DNA of 64,000 nucleotides from Mesorhizobium sp. (GTDB lineage Bacteria > Pseudomonadota > Alphaproteobacteria > Rhizobiales > Rhizobiaceae): positions 18,948-82,947 of the forward strand of contig SAJS01000025.1 of the NCBI GenBank assembly GCA_004017535.1. Direction: 5' to 3'. Numbering within the stretch: position 1 is the stretch's first letter; each line of letters begins with the position of its first letter. The notes below the pieces were generated by a model. That model worked only from the letters and a program-made list of their open reading frames with translations. It had not been told where the DNA came from and made no database searches. Shown in pieces: positions 44,731-53,451 of this stretch. A program made the translations under genes and the position numbers.

Positions 44731-44877
44731 TCAGTTCGCGCTGACGCCCAGCGAGTTGCCGCGGCGGGCGCAGGCCGGCCCCGGGCCGCGCATGTAATAG
44801 CGCTCGGGCCGATAGGTCGGCGCGACGAATTCGCGGATGGCGGCGGCGTAGCCTGTAATGTGGTTCCAGAAGGTCAT
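44731..44877 (-). CDS. Small hypothetical protein
   Basis: Protein of 48 aa (MTFWNHITGYAAAIREFVAP...GNSLGVSAN) from ATG 44877; GGGACTAAG lies upstream. Tyr/Arg/Pro-rich middle. Codon use is G/C-ending as for real genes. No family recognised. The surrounding 44571-44730 stretch shows nothing else. Confidence 0.5.
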   Translation of the reverse strand: MTFWNHITGYAAAIREFVAPTYRPERYYMRGPGPACARRGNSLGVSAN

Positions 44878-45159
44878 TTTACTTAGTCCCTGTCCCGCTT
44901 TCGGATGTCCCGTCCGAATTGTTCGAGAGCATAGCGTCGAGGCGTGAATAGTCGGTGAACGTGATGTTAATTTCTGGTCCGAAACTCGTTGCATCGTGGC
45001 CGGATTGCGGCTGATTCACGGTGTTTCGGTGCCTTTCGTCGCCTTTCCGCGCCGTGTGACTTTTGCGGCACATATGTTTCGTTCCGATGTCGCTTAGGCG
45101 CGCTTCCGTTTCACCTTCTTCCGACGACGGGAAATTCCTTTCTCGCGGCCGGGCGGACA

Positions 45160-45184
45160 GGAACCTGTCGCGGAAGCCGACGTT
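45160..45184 (+). promoter_or_regulatory. EcfG-type general stress promoter upstream of the YciF-like gene
   Basis: GGAAC (45160-45164), 16 nt, CGTT (45181-45184) matches the alphaproteobacterial general-stress sigma consensus. It lies 92 nt upstream of ATG 45277. No gene is supported in 44878-45276. Confidence 0.6.
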
Positions 45185-45276
45185 GACCCGGCAGGGCCGG
45201 GAGCGAACCCGGTCGCGTTGGCGGCTGTCCCGCCGCGCAACTTCCCCACAACGCGAAACATGGAAAGGCAACCGCC

Positions 45277-45783
45277 ATGGGCTTCTTTTCGAAGGACATC
45301 AAGACACTGGACGATCTCTTCATCCACACGCTGCGCGACATCTATTATGCCGAAAAGCAGAGCGAGAAATCGCTGCCGAAGATGATCGACAAGGCGACTG
45401 ATCCGCAGTTGAAGGCCGGCTTCGAGAAGCATCTCACGCAGACCAAGGGTCACATCGAGCGGGTCGAGCAGGTGTTCGAGCTGCATGGCGTCAAGGCCAA
45501 GACCGTCAACTGCCCGGCCATCGACGGCATCCTCGCGGAGGCCGACGAGGTGAGCGGCGATGTCTACGACAAGGAGGTCCTCGATGCGGCGCTGATCGCC
45601 TCGGCGCAGGCCGTCGAGCACTATGAGATAACGCGCTACGGCACGCTGATCGCCTGGGCCAAGCAGCTGGGCCGCAGCGATTGCGCCAATGTTCTGGCCA
45701 AGAACCTCAAGGAAGAAGAGGCGACCGACCGCAAGCTCACCGAGATCGCCGAAAGCAAGATCAACCTGCAGGCGGCCGAATAG
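45277..45783 (+). CDS. YciF/YciE-type ferritin-like stress protein
   Basis: Four-helix protein of 168 aa (MGFFSKDIKTLDDLFIHTLR, DIYYAEKQSEKSLPKMIDKA, EHYEITRYGTLIAWAKQLG). Glu/His spacing fits a ferritin-like di-metal site. Family members are induced under general stress. It has an EcfG-type promoter and precedes ku, so it may share stress control with DNA repair. Biochemical activity is not established for the family. Confidence 0.88.
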   Translation: MGFFSKDIKTLDDLFIHTLRDIYYAEKQSEKSLPKMIDKATDPQLKAGFEKHLTQTKGHIERVEQVFELHGVKAKTVNCPAIDGILAEADEVSGDVYDKEVLDAALIASAQAVEHYEITRYGTLIAWAKQLGRSDCANVLAKNLKEEEATDRKLTEIAESKINLQAAE

Positions 45784-45792
45784 CCTGACGAT

Positions 45793-45817
45793 AAGGCCGG
45801 CGCATGGCGTCGGCCTT
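45793..45817. terminator. Hairpin after the YciF-like gene
   Basis: Arms AAGGCCG (45793-45799) and CGGCCTT (45811-45817) with an 11-nt loop, 9 nt after the stop; the following CCCGTCCCC lacks a T-run, so termination is uncertain. Confidence 0.4.
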
Positions 45818-45828
45818 CCCGTCCCCGG

Positions 45829-45854
45829 GGAACCGAAGCGGCGTTCCGGCCGTT
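45829..45854 (+). promoter_or_regulatory. EcfG-type promoter upstream of ku
   Basis: GGAAC (45829-45833), 17 nt, CGTT (45851-45854), 44 nt before ATG 45899. Confidence 0.5.
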
Positions 45855-45898
45855 TCGGTTTGTCCGATGTTGCCCCGATGTTGCAAGGAGTGTTCGTC

Positions 45899-46759
45899 AT
45901 GGCGCCGCGCCCCGCCTGGAGCGGTTATCTCAAGCTTTCACTGGTCACCTGCGCCATCCAACTGAGCAACGTCGTCACCCACGCCGAAAAGGTGTCCTTC
46001 CACATCCTCAACCGCAAGACCGGCAACAGGGTCCGGCGCGTCTATGTCGACCAGAAAAGCGGCAAGCCGCTGGAAGAGGATGAGGAGGTCAGGGGCTTCG
46101 AGGTCGGCAAGGACGAATTCATCCGCATCGAGGACGAGGATATCGAGGCAGTCCAGATCGAATCCTCGCACACGCTCGACCTCGACGGTTTTGTCGACAA
46201 GGCCTCGATCGACCAGGTCTATCTCGACACGCCCTATTACGTCTCCCCCGCCGACAAGGTCTCGCAGGAGGCCTTCGCCGTCATTCGCGATGCGCTTGCC
46301 GAGAAGAAAATGGCCGGCCTCGCCCGCATCGTGCTTTACCAGCGCGAGCGCCCGGCGATGATCGAGCCGTTCGGCAAAGGCATGCTGCTGACGACGCTGC
46401 GCTATGGGGATACGGTGCGCGACGCGTCCGGCGTCTTCGCCGACATTCAGTCCGCGAAGCTGGACGGCGAGATGGTCGGGCTGGCCGAGACTATCATCGA
46501 CAAGAAGAAGGCGAAGTTCGACCCTGCAAAGTTCAGGGATCGCTATGAGGAATCGCTGCTCGAGCTGGTTCGCTCCAGGAAGGCCGGGAGAAAGGCGCCA
46601 AAGGCTAAGGCATCGCCGAAACCGTCCAATGTCGTTAACCTGTTCGACGCGCTGAAGAAGAGCCTCAACGCCGACGACGGTAAAGCCGGCAAGGCCTCGT
46701 CCAAAGCGCCGGCCAAACGAGCGAAGGCCAAGGCCGCGCCGAAGCGCAAGTCCGCATAG
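45899..46759 (+). CDS. ku: Non-homologous end-joining protein Ku
   Basis: Ku homodimer subunit of 286 aa that rings broken DNA ends and recruits LigD. The start MAPRPAWSGYLKLSLVTCAI is typical, with AAGGAG upstream. YLDTPYYVSP, MAGLARIVLYQRERP and PFGKGMLLTTLRYGDTVRD follow. The last 50 residues are a Lys/Ala-rich basic tail (KAPAKRAKAKAAPKRKSA-like), known to strengthen DNA binding in bacterial Ku. ligD follows after 9 nt. Confidence 0.95.
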   Translation: MAPRPAWSGYLKLSLVTCAIQLSNVVTHAEKVSFHILNRKTGNRVRRVYVDQKSGKPLEEDEEVRGFEVGKDEFIRIEDEDIEAVQIESSHTLDLDGFVDKASIDQVYLDTPYYVSPADKVSQEAFAVIRDALAEKKMAGLARIVLYQRERPAMIEPFGKGMLLTTLRYGDTVRDASGVFADIQSAKLDGEMVGLAETIIDKKKAKFDPAKFRDRYEESLLELVRSRKAGRKAPKAKASPKPSNVVNLFDALKKSLNADDGKAGKASSKAPAKRAKAKAAPKRKSA

Positions 46760-46768
46760 GAGCCCGCA

Positions 46769-49267
46769 ATGGCGAGCCTGGAGCAATATCACGCCAAGCG
46801 CGATTTCAAGAAAACCGCCGAGCCGTCCGGCAAGGTGAAGCGCGGCAAGCAGGCCGGCGGCATCTTCGTCGTCCAGAAGCATGCAGCCACGCGGCTTCAC
46901 TATGATTTCCGGCTGGAGCATGACGGCGTTCTATGGAGCTGGGCGGTGACGCGCGGCCCGAGCCTCGACCCGCATGAGAAGCGCCTGGCCGTGCATGTCG
47001 AGGATCACCCGATCGACTACGCCTCCTTCGAAGGCACCATTCCAAAGGGCCAGTATGGCGGCGGCTCGGTCCTGGTCTGGGACGAAGGCAGATGGGTGCC
47101 CGATGGCGATCCGGCCAAGGGCATGAAGAAGGGTCATATCGACTTCGAGCTCGAGGGCCACAAGCTCAACGGCCGCTGGCATCTGGTCAGGCTGAGGCCC
47201 CGCCCCGGCGAGAAGCGTGACAACTGGCTGCTGATCAAATCCGACGATGCCGCCGCCCGTCCTGGCGAGGATATCCTCGAAGAAGAACCGAAATCGGTGA
47301 AATCGGGCCTGACCATCGAGGAGGTCGGCGAAGGCAAGGCGGCCAAGGGGCAGACGCCGAAGGTCTGGCAGTCCAACAGGCCGGCCGCCGGAAAGGCCAA
47401 GGCCGGCCAGACCCGGAAGCTCGAATTCATCGAGCCGCAGCTGGCGACGCTGGAGAAGGAAGCACCTACCGGCGACGACTGGCTGCACGAGGTGAAATTC
47501 GACGGCTATCGCATGCAGGCGCAGATCGAAGGCAGCGAGGTCAGGCTGCTGACCCGCGCCGGCCTCGACTGGACCGGCAAATTCGAGGGGCCGGTCACCG
47601 CGGCGCTGGCCAAACTGAAATGCCGCGACGCCATCATCGACGGCGAGGTGGTGGTGCTGGCCGACAGCGGCGTGTCGTCCTTCCCGCTGCTGCAGGCGGA
47701 CCTCTCGGCCCGCCGCGCCGACCGCTTCATCTATTATGTCTTCGATTTGATGAGGCTCGACGGCGAGGATTTGCGCCGCGAGCCGCTGGTCGAGCGCAAG
47801 CAGGCGCTGGCCGAACTGCTCGGCGAACAGCCCCAGGATTCGGCGCTGCGCTTCAGCGACCATTTCCACGAACCCGGCAAGGTCATGCTGCAGCATGTCT
47901 GCCGCATGGGCCTGGAAGGCGTGGTGTCGAAGCGCGCCGATGCGCCCTATCGCAGTGGGCGCGGCCTCACCTGGATCAAGTCGAAATGCACGCTCCGGCA
48001 GGAATTCGTCATCGGCGGCTATCTGCCTTCGGACAAGGCGGGGCGCGGGGTGCGCTCGCTGCTGGTCGGCTATTACGAGGGCGGCAAGCTCAACTATGCC
48101 GGCCGTGTCGGCACCGGCTTTTCCGGCAAGGTGATGGCGGATTTGAAGAAGAAGCTCGATCGTCTCGAGGCGAAGACATCGCCTTTCTCGGCCGCGGTGC
48201 CCAAGGGCAAGGGGCTTACCTTCGTCAAGCCCGAGCTTGTCGGCGAGGTGGAGTTCCGCAGCTGGACATCCGACCGTATAATCCGCCACGCCTCGTTCCA
48301 GGGGCTGCGCGAGGACAAGCCGGCGGAGGAAGTCGTGGAGGAAAAGCCGAGCAAGGCCGGGAGCCAGGCAAAGCCGGGCGCAAAACCCGCCAAGACCTCG
48401 GCCGGAACGGCGAAGACCTCGATAAAGCTCTCGCATCCCGACAAGCTGCTATGGCCCGACGAGAAGGTTTCGAAGCAGGACCTGCTCGAACACTACGCTC
48501 TCGTCTGGCCGCGCATGGAGCAATTCGTCGTCAACCGGCCGCTGAGCCTGGTGCGCGCGCCGGACGGCATCCACGGCCAGCGTTTCTTCCAGAAACACGC
48601 CTCGCCCGGCATGAGCGACAAGATCGCCCGCATGAAAGATCCGACCGATGGCGAGGAGATCCTCTACATCAAAGACTTCGACGGGCTTGCGGCGCTGGTC
48701 CAGTACGGCGTGGTCGAGGTCCACATCTGGGGCTCGACGATCGATGCGCTGGAAAAGCCGGACCAGATCATCTTCGACCTCGATCCGGACGAAGGCGTCG
48801 ATGTCTCCAAAGTGCGCGAGGCGGCGCTCGACATCCGCAAGCAGCTCGACGATTTGTCGCTGCCGAACCTGGTCAAGACCTCCGGCGGCAAGGGCTATCA
48901 CGTGCTGGTGCCGCTGAAGCCCTCGGCGGAATGGGACGAGGTCAAGGACTTCGCCCACGACTTCGCCCGCGCGCTGGAGCAGGCCTCGCCGGACCGCTAC
49001 ACGGCGACGCTGTCGAAGAAGGCGCGCACCGGAAAGATCTTCGTCGATTATCTGCGCAACGGCCGCGGCTCGACCACGGTCGCGCCCTATTCCTCACGCG
49101 CCAAGAAGGGCGCCACGATATCGATGCCGGTGACCTGGCCGGAGATCGAGAAGGGTCTTCCGCCGAATTCCTTCCCGCTGGGGGATAAGACGACGCTGGC
49201 GCAACTGAAGAAGGCCGATCCGTGGAGGGAGTTCTTCAAGCTGGGGAAGGCGTTGAAAAGGGGGTGA
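46769..49267 (+). CDS. ligD: DNA ligase D (phosphoesterase-ligase-polymerase)
   Basis: Three-domain NHEJ enzyme of 832 aa. The 3'-phosphoesterase domain (1-170) has RLHYDFRLEHDG with H44, D46 and R48. The ATP-dependent ligase domain has the nucleotidyl lysine K243 in EVKFDGYR and YRSGRGLTWIKSK near its end. An Ala/Lys/Pro-rich linker near residue 520-550 joins the primase/polymerase domain, with the metal acids D670 and D672 in FDLDPDEGVD and GGKGYHVLVPL. All catalytic parts are intact. Domain order PE-LIG-POL is the rhizobial/Pseudomonas one. Operon with ku. Confidence 0.95.
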   Translation: MASLEQYHAKRDFKKTAEPSGKVKRGKQAGGIFVVQKHAATRLHYDFRLEHDGVLWSWAVTRGPSLDPHEKRLAVHVEDHPIDYASFEGTIPKGQYGGGSVLVWDEGRWVPDGDPAKGMKKGHIDFELEGHKLNGRWHLVRLRPRPGEKRDNWLLIKSDDAAARPGEDILEEEPKSVKSGLTIEEVGEGKAAKGQTPKVWQSNRPAAGKAKAGQTRKLEFIEPQLATLEKEAPTGDDWLHEVKFDGYRMQAQIEGSEVRLLTRAGLDWTGKFEGPVTAALAKLKCRDAIIDGEVVVLADSGVSSFPLLQADLSARRADRFIYYVFDLMRLDGEDLRREPLVERKQALAELLGEQPQDSALRFSDHFHEPGKVMLQHVCRMGLEGVVSKRADAPYRSGRGLTWIKSKCTLRQEFVIGGYLPSDKAGRGVRSLLVGYYEGGKLNYAGRVGTGFSGKVMADLKKKLDRLEAKTSPFSAAVPKGKGLTFVKPELVGEVEFRSWTSDRIIRHASFQGLREDKPAEEVVEEKPSKAGSQAKPGAKPAKTSAGTAKTSIKLSHPDKLLWPDEKVSKQDLLEHYALVWPRMEQFVVNRPLSLVRAPDGIHGQRFFQKHASPGMSDKIARMKDPTDGEEILYIKDFDGLAALVQYGVVEVHIWGSTIDALEKPDQIIFDLDPDEGVDVSKVREAALDIRKQLDDLSLPNLVKTSGGKGYHVLVPLKPSAEWDEVKDFAHDFARALEQASPDRYTATLSKKARTGKIFVDYLRNGRGSTTVAPYSSRAKKGATISMPVTWPEIEKGLPPNSFPLGDKTTLAQLKKADPWREFFKLGKALKRG

Positions 49268-49307
49268 TCGCGGGCAAGACCCAGGTCGCTTATGCCGAGA
49301 TCCTTCG

Positions 49308-49463
49308 CCCCCCTCTCTGTCCTGCCGGACATCTCCCCCTCAAGGGGGGATATTGGCGGTCTCGACGCCTCGCTTGTCCTGCAATGTTGACGGTTGGCGA
49401 AAGCCGACGTGACATCGATCTCGCCCCTCGTGGGGGAGATGGCCGGCAGGGCAGAGGGGGGTG
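49308..49463. repeat. Intergenic inverted repeat (GGCAGGGCAGAGGGGGG family)
   Basis: CCCCCTCTCTGTCCTGCCGG pairs with GGCCGGCAGGGCAGAGGGGG; inner stems use CATCTCCCCCTC and GGGGGAGATGG. No gene lies in 49268-49503. Confidence 0.7.
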
Positions 49464-49503
49464 CCTCGCGCCAACATTGCGGGCCTGTTGTTTCTGCGCA
49501 GCC

Positions 49504-50178
49504 CTACGCCAGAAACACCCTCTCGAACTCCCGCTTTCCTCCGGGCGAGAACACCACGGCGCGGCTGTCCTTCTCGCGCCGCGCCCATTTCTCGGTGATG
49601 ATCTTGTCGAGGATGGCGGCGCCGAGCGTGCCGGCGAGATGCGAGCGCCGCACGCTCCAGTCGAGGCAGGCGCGGCACAGCGGCCGCCGCGCCTTGGCCT
49701 GGATCTCGATGCCGAGCGCTGAAAAATGCGAGGCGCCGGCTGACGATAGCCGGATCTCATTGTGCTCGCGCAGCAGAAGCTTCCGGTCGAAAAGCCGGTC
49801 GAGCATCGCCACCGCCTGCTCGCCGGCAAGGTGGTCGTAGCAGACCCGCGCCACGCGCATGGCCGCGTCGCGCGGCCCCGGCCGCACCCGCTTCGGGCCG
49901 ACCGCCTCGGCGACGCCGATGATCGCCTCGATCATGCCCGCCACCTGCGCGCTGGCAAGCCCGTAATAGCGGTGGCGGCCCTGGCTCGCCAAGGTGAGCA
50001 GCCCGCCCTCCATCAGCTTCGACAGATGCGAGGAAGCGGTGGGCAGCGACACGCCGGCTTCCAGCGCCAGTTCCGACGCCGTCAGCGCGGTGCCGCCCAT
50101 CAGCGCGTTCAGCATGTTGGCGCGGGCCGGGTCGCCGACCAGGCTGGCAATGCGGGCGATATCGGGTCCTTCACGCAT
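49504..50178 (-). CDS. ArsR-family winged-helix regulator
   Basis: Protein of 224 aa. The HTH lies about residues 12-75 (GDPARANMLNALMGG, LTASELALEAGVSLPTASSHLSKLMEGGLL, RHRYYGLAS). The extra C-terminal half (VRVCYDHLAGEQAVAMLDRL-like, LCRACLDWSVRRSHLAG with CRxC) is found in a larger ArsR subgroup and may bind a ligand or metal. It is divergent from the NIPSNAP/ABM pair, its likely targets. Confidence 0.85.
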   Translation of the reverse strand: MREGPDIARIASLVGDPARANMLNALMGGTALTASELALEAGVSLPTASSHLSKLMEGGLLTLASQGRHRYYGLASAQVAGMIEAIIGVAEAVGPKRVRPGPRDAAMRVARVCYDHLAGEQAVAMLDRLFDRKLLLREHNEIRLSSAGASHFSALGIEIQAKARRPLCRACLDWSVRRSHLAGTLGAAILDKIITEKWARREKDSRAVVFSPGGKREFERVFLA

Positions 50179-50274
50179 GGTTCGATCCTCATCGAAGCAT
50201 TCCCGTCAGGCAAGCATTATTCTGGGGCCATCTCAAGCAGCCCAGGCAAACACTCCTGACAGGAGGATGCGTAG

Positions 50275-50375
50275 AGCATGATCCCGAAAAGTGGGAACCG
50301 GTTTTCGGAAAGATCATGCTCCAACAAAGAGTTAGAGCAGGATGACGATTCAACGAAACGTCATCCTGCTCTAGC
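50275..50375. repeat. RIME-like intergenic element, copy 3 with a second palindrome
   Basis: GAGCATGATCCCGAAAAGTG...GAAAGATCATGCTC is followed by AGAGCAGGATGACGATTC and its complement GAAACGTCATCCTGCTCT. It fills the divergent gap between the ArsR gene and the NIPSNAP gene. Confidence 0.8.
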
Positions 50376-50448
50376 ACAGAGCCGCCAGCGATGTTTCGAT
50401 CACGGTCGAAGCATCGATGTGCGCAAGCCAGCCGACGAGGAGACCGAC

Positions 50449-50817
50449 ATGACCATCACCTGCTTCATCCGCTACGAGATCGACCCGTTCGGCAAGGCGG
50501 CCTTTGAGCAATATGCGCGCGCCTGGGGCCAGGCCATTCCGCGCTGCGGCGCCGACCTAATCGGCTATTTCGCGCCGCATGAAGGCTCGGCCACCACGGC
50601 CTATGCCGCCTACAACATCGAGAGCCTCGCCGCCTACGAAGCCTATCGCGCGCGGCTTGCCGCCGACCCCGCGGGCAAGGCAAATTACGAGTTCGCCAGG
50701 CGCGAGAAGTTCATCTTGAAGGAAGATCGCGTCTTCCTGAAGCTGGTGTCGGGGCCGCACGGTCCAAGGCAGCTCTTTCGCACCGACGTGACCGTCAAGG
50801 AAGGAATAGAGGCATGA
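50449..50817 (+). CDS. NIPSNAP-family protein
   Basis: Protein of 122 aa (MTITCFIRYEIDPFGKAAFE, FAPHEGSATTAYAAYNIESL, GPRQLFRTDVTV) with a predicted dimeric ferredoxin-like barrel. ATG 50449 has GACGAGGAGACC upstream. It overlaps the ABM-domain gene as ATGA; both have related folds and may form one redox or stress module under the divergent ArsR regulator. Function unknown. Confidence 0.82.
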   Translation: MTITCFIRYEIDPFGKAAFEQYARAWGQAIPRCGADLIGYFAPHEGSATTAYAAYNIESLAAYEAYRARLAADPAGKANYEFARREKFILKEDRVFLKLVSGPHGPRQLFRTDVTVKEGIEA

Positions 50818-51158
50818 TCGCTGTCATCTTCGAGGTCGAACCGACGGAAGGGAAGCGCGATGCCTATCTCGGCATTGCCGCCGAGCTCAGGCCGTTGCTC
50901 GAAAGCATCGACGGCTTCATCTCGGTCGAGCGCTTCCAGAGCCTGACCGATCCGAAGCGGGTGCTGTCGCTGTCCTTCTGGCGCGACGAGGAAGCGGTGA
51001 AAGCCTGGCGCAACACCGAGGAGCACCGCCAGGCGCAGCAGGCCGGCCGCGGCGGCATCTTTGCCGGCTACCGTCTGCGCATCGCCCAGGTCGTGCGCGA
51101 TTACGGGGTGACGGAAAGGGCCGAAGCGCCGCAAGATAGCCGCGCGGTGAACGGATGA
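50814..51158 (+). CDS. Antibiotic biosynthesis monooxygenase (ABM) domain protein
   Basis: Protein of 114 aa (MIAVIFEVEPTEGKRDAYLG, IDGFISVERFQSLTDPKRVL, FWRDEEAVKAWRNTEEHRQA). The ABM fold is a small dimeric barrel used by quinol monooxygenases and haem-degrading proteins; no catalytic assignment is possible. Translationally coupled to the NIPSNAP gene. Confidence 0.85.
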   Translation: MIAVIFEVEPTEGKRDAYLGIAAELRPLLESIDGFISVERFQSLTDPKRVLSLSFWRDEEAVKAWRNTEEHRQAQQAGRGGIFAGYRLRIAQVVRDYGVTERAEAPQDSRAVNG

Positions 51159-51274
51159 GCCTTCTTCCGCGATCGGAGCAGAAGCGGCCTGCAATCACAA
51201 ACCGGTGAAGCCTGTAACGAAGCGATCCGCGGTGGCGAAATGGGAGCATGACCCCGCTACGGAGATTTCTTCCC

Positions 51275-51961
51275 ATGACCGGATTCAAGACAGGCCTGCT
51301 TGCCGGCGCGATGCTCGCGGCCACGATCGGCGCGGCGGCCGCGCAGCCGCTGACCGTGGTCGAGCTGTTCACCAGCCAGGGCTGCTCGTCCTGCCCGCCG
51401 GCCAATGCCAACCTGATCAAGGTCAAGGACCAGCCGGACGTGCTGGCGCTGTCGTTCAACGTCACCTACTGGGACTATCTCGGCTGGAAGGACACCTTTG
51501 GCCGCAAGGAATTCACCGACCGCCAGGTGACCTACGAGCCGCCGCTCGGCCGCGACGGGCCGTTCACGCCGCAGGTGGTGGTGAATGGCCGCGCGGATGG
51601 CGCCGGTGCTCGGTCGGGCGAGATCCAGGGCCTCATCGCCAACAGCGGCCGCCCGCAGGGTCCGGAGCTTTCGCTCGGGCAGGGCAAGGTCAGCATCGGC
51701 GCCGGCAAGGCGCCGGGCGGCGGCGCCGACATCTGGCTGGTGCGCTATACAAAAGGCGTCGTCGAGGTGCCGGTGGCGCGCGGCGAGAACACCGGCCGCA
51801 CGCTGCCGCATGCCAATGTCGTGCATGCGCTGACGAAGCTCGGCAGCTGGAACGGCGAAGCGACGACGCTGCCGCTGCCGGCAGCCAGCGGCGGCTTGAG
51901 CACCGCCGTGCTGGTGCAGGCGCCGCGCGGCGGACCGATCATGGCCGCTGCCACTGACTGA
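51275..51961 (+). CDS. DUF1223 thioredoxin-like exported protein
   Basis: Protein of 228 aa. The start at ATG 51275 (MTGFKTGLLAGAMLAATIGA) has GGAG at good spacing; an in-frame ATG at 51248 has its purine tract too close. A signal peptide ends near AAAQPL. The domain opens VVELFTSQGCSSCPPANANL with a CxxC redox motif, and NVTYWDYLGWKDTFG is the family signature. Probably a periplasmic thiol protein of unknown partner. Confidence 0.85.
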   Translation: MTGFKTGLLAGAMLAATIGAAAAQPLTVVELFTSQGCSSCPPANANLIKVKDQPDVLALSFNVTYWDYLGWKDTFGRKEFTDRQVTYEPPLGRDGPFTPQVVVNGRADGAGARSGEIQGLIANSGRPQGPELSLGQGKVSIGAGKAPGGGADIWLVRYTKGVVEVPVARGENTGRTLPHANVVHALTKLGSWNGEATTLPLPAASGGLSTAVLVQAPRGGPIMAAATD

Positions 51962-52048
51962 TCTTTCTTTCCCTTCGCGCGGGGCCGCATGGGCGGCAAC
52001 GCTTCACCAAGGCCCGCATGCGCGCGCCAAAACCCAAGGAGTACGACC

Positions 52049-52333
52049 ATGACCAAGTTCCTCACGCTGCCGGCTCTGGCCCTCGCGCTTTCCGCTTCGG
52101 TCTTCGTTGCCGGCGCCCGCGCCGACGACACGACAAATGCGATGAAGCCCGCCAATGCGATGGCGACGGATGCGATGAAGCCGGCGACGGACGCGATGAA
52201 GCCGGCCGACGCCATGAAGCCCGATGCGATGAGCACTGAGGCGATGAAGCCGGCGACAGATGCCATGAAGCCTGCAACCGACGCCATGAAGCCGGCGGAT
52301 GCGATGAAGCCGGCGGATAGCACTGCTCAGTGA
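52049..52333 (+). CDS. Exported DAMKP-repeat protein (MXKDX-like pentapeptide repeats)
   Basis: Protein of 94 aa: a signal peptide (FLTLPALALALSASVFVAGA, cleavage near ARADD) and about ten copies of a short unit built on DAMKPA, including DAMKPATDAMKPADAMKP, so the mature protein is almost only Asp, Ala, Met, Lys and Pro. It resembles proteins annotated as pentapeptide MXKDX repeat proteins. AAGGAG precedes ATG 52049. The Met-rich repeats might bind metal (copper) or act as methionine antioxidant; an exported MsrA gene lies 330 nt downstream. Function unknown. Confidence 0.75.
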   Translation: MTKFLTLPALALALSASVFVAGARADDTTNAMKPANAMATDAMKPATDAMKPADAMKPDAMSTEAMKPATDAMKPATDAMKPADAMKPADSTAQ

Positions 52334-52382
52334 GGCTAGGCTTGCGGCGCAGCCGGCTCGGAGCCAATCGCGAATGTCAGCG

Positions 52383-52572
52383 CTGGCCCCCGCTCCGTCT
52401 CGGCGCTGCGCGCCGATCCACCTCTCCCCCGCTTTGCGGGGGCGAGGAAACGCTAACCGCGAAGGGCGAGGACGCCAATGAGCCACGGAGAGGCCTTCGC
52501 AAGCCTGGGTTCATCGCCCCCGCCAAAGGTGGGGGAGAGGTGGCTCGGCGAAGCCGAGAGAGGGGGAGCGCC
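52383..52572. repeat. Intergenic inverted repeat, close relative of 19855-20024
   Basis: Starts GCTGGCCCCCGCTCCGTCTC and ends GGCTCGGCGAAGCCGAGAGA GGGGGAGC; inner arms CACCTCTCCCCCGC and GGTGGGGGAGAGGTGG pair. No gene in 52334-52661. Confidence 0.7.
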
Positions 52573-52661
52573 GTTGGCGGTTGCACACCGCCGCACGGCA
52601 AAGTGAGAACCTCCCGACGGCTTCCTTCGTATATACTGAGACAACAGCAAGGAGATCAGAC

Positions 52662-53405
52662 ATGAACGGCATAAAGACAAAGGCCGCGCGGCGATCGCCA
52701 TTTTTCGCGCGCGGCGCCCTGGCCGTGCTCGGCCTTGCGGCCGTTGCGGCTACCGCCCTGTGGCAGAGCCCGGCCCGCTCGGCCGAGGACGCGGTGGTGA
52801 TCCCGCCGCCGGCTATGGACGAGAAGGCGGCGAGCGGCACGGAGAAGGCGATCTTCGCCGGCGGCTGCTTCTGGGGCGTGCAGGGCGTGTTCCAGCACGT
52901 CAAGGGCGTCAGCAAGGCGGTATCCGGCTATACAGGCGGCAGCGCCGAGAACGCCGTCTATGAGGTGGTCGGCACCGGCCGCACGGGCCACGCCGAATCC
53001 GTCGAGATCACCTACGACCCGTCGAAGGTCACCTACGGCCAGCTGCTCCAGGTCTATTTCTCGGTCGCGCACAACCCGACGCAGCTCAACTATCAAGGGC
53101 CGGATTCCGGCACGCAGTATCGCTCGACGATCTTCGCCGAGAATGACGAGCAGAAGAAGGTTGCCGAAAGCTACATCGCCCAGCTCGACAAGGCCAAGGT
53201 GTTTGCGAAGCCGATCGTCACCACGCTGGAAACCGGCAAGACCTTCTACCCGGCCGAGGATTACCATCAGGACTTCCTGACGCTGAACCCGACCTACCCC
53301 TATATCGTCTACAACGACCTGCCGAAGATCGAGAATTTGAAGTCGCTGTTCCCAAAGCTCTACAGCGAGAAGCCGGTGCTCGTGCTGGCCTCCAGCAAGA
53401 GCTGA
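52662..53405 (+). CDS. msrA: Peptide methionine-(S)-sulfoxide reductase MsrA, exported form
   Basis: Repairs methionine-S-sulfoxide in oxidised proteins. The 247-aa protein has an N-terminal basic stretch and hydrophobic segment (GALAVLGLAAVAATAL), so it is periplasmic or membrane-anchored. The catalytic Cys is C69 in IFAGGCFWGVQGVF; VSGYTGGSAENAVYEVV, GTGRTGHAESVEITYDP and AEDYHQDFL complete the family. ATG 52662 follows CAAGGAGATCAGAC. Its neighbour encodes a methionine-rich exported repeat protein, a plausible substrate. Confidence 0.93.
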   Translation: MNGIKTKAARRSPFFARGALAVLGLAAVAATALWQSPARSAEDAVVIPPPAMDEKAASGTEKAIFAGGCFWGVQGVFQHVKGVSKAVSGYTGGSAENAVYEVVGTGRTGHAESVEITYDPSKVTYGQLLQVYFSVAHNPTQLNYQGPDSGTQYRSTIFAENDEQKKVAESYIAQLDKAKVFAKPIVTTLETGKTFYPAEDYHQDFLTLNPTYPYIVYNDLPKIENLKSLFPKLYSEKPVLVLASSKS

Positions 53406-53451
53406 GAGACCGTTTGGAAATTCTACTCCGGCGGCCATCTGCTGGCGATTT

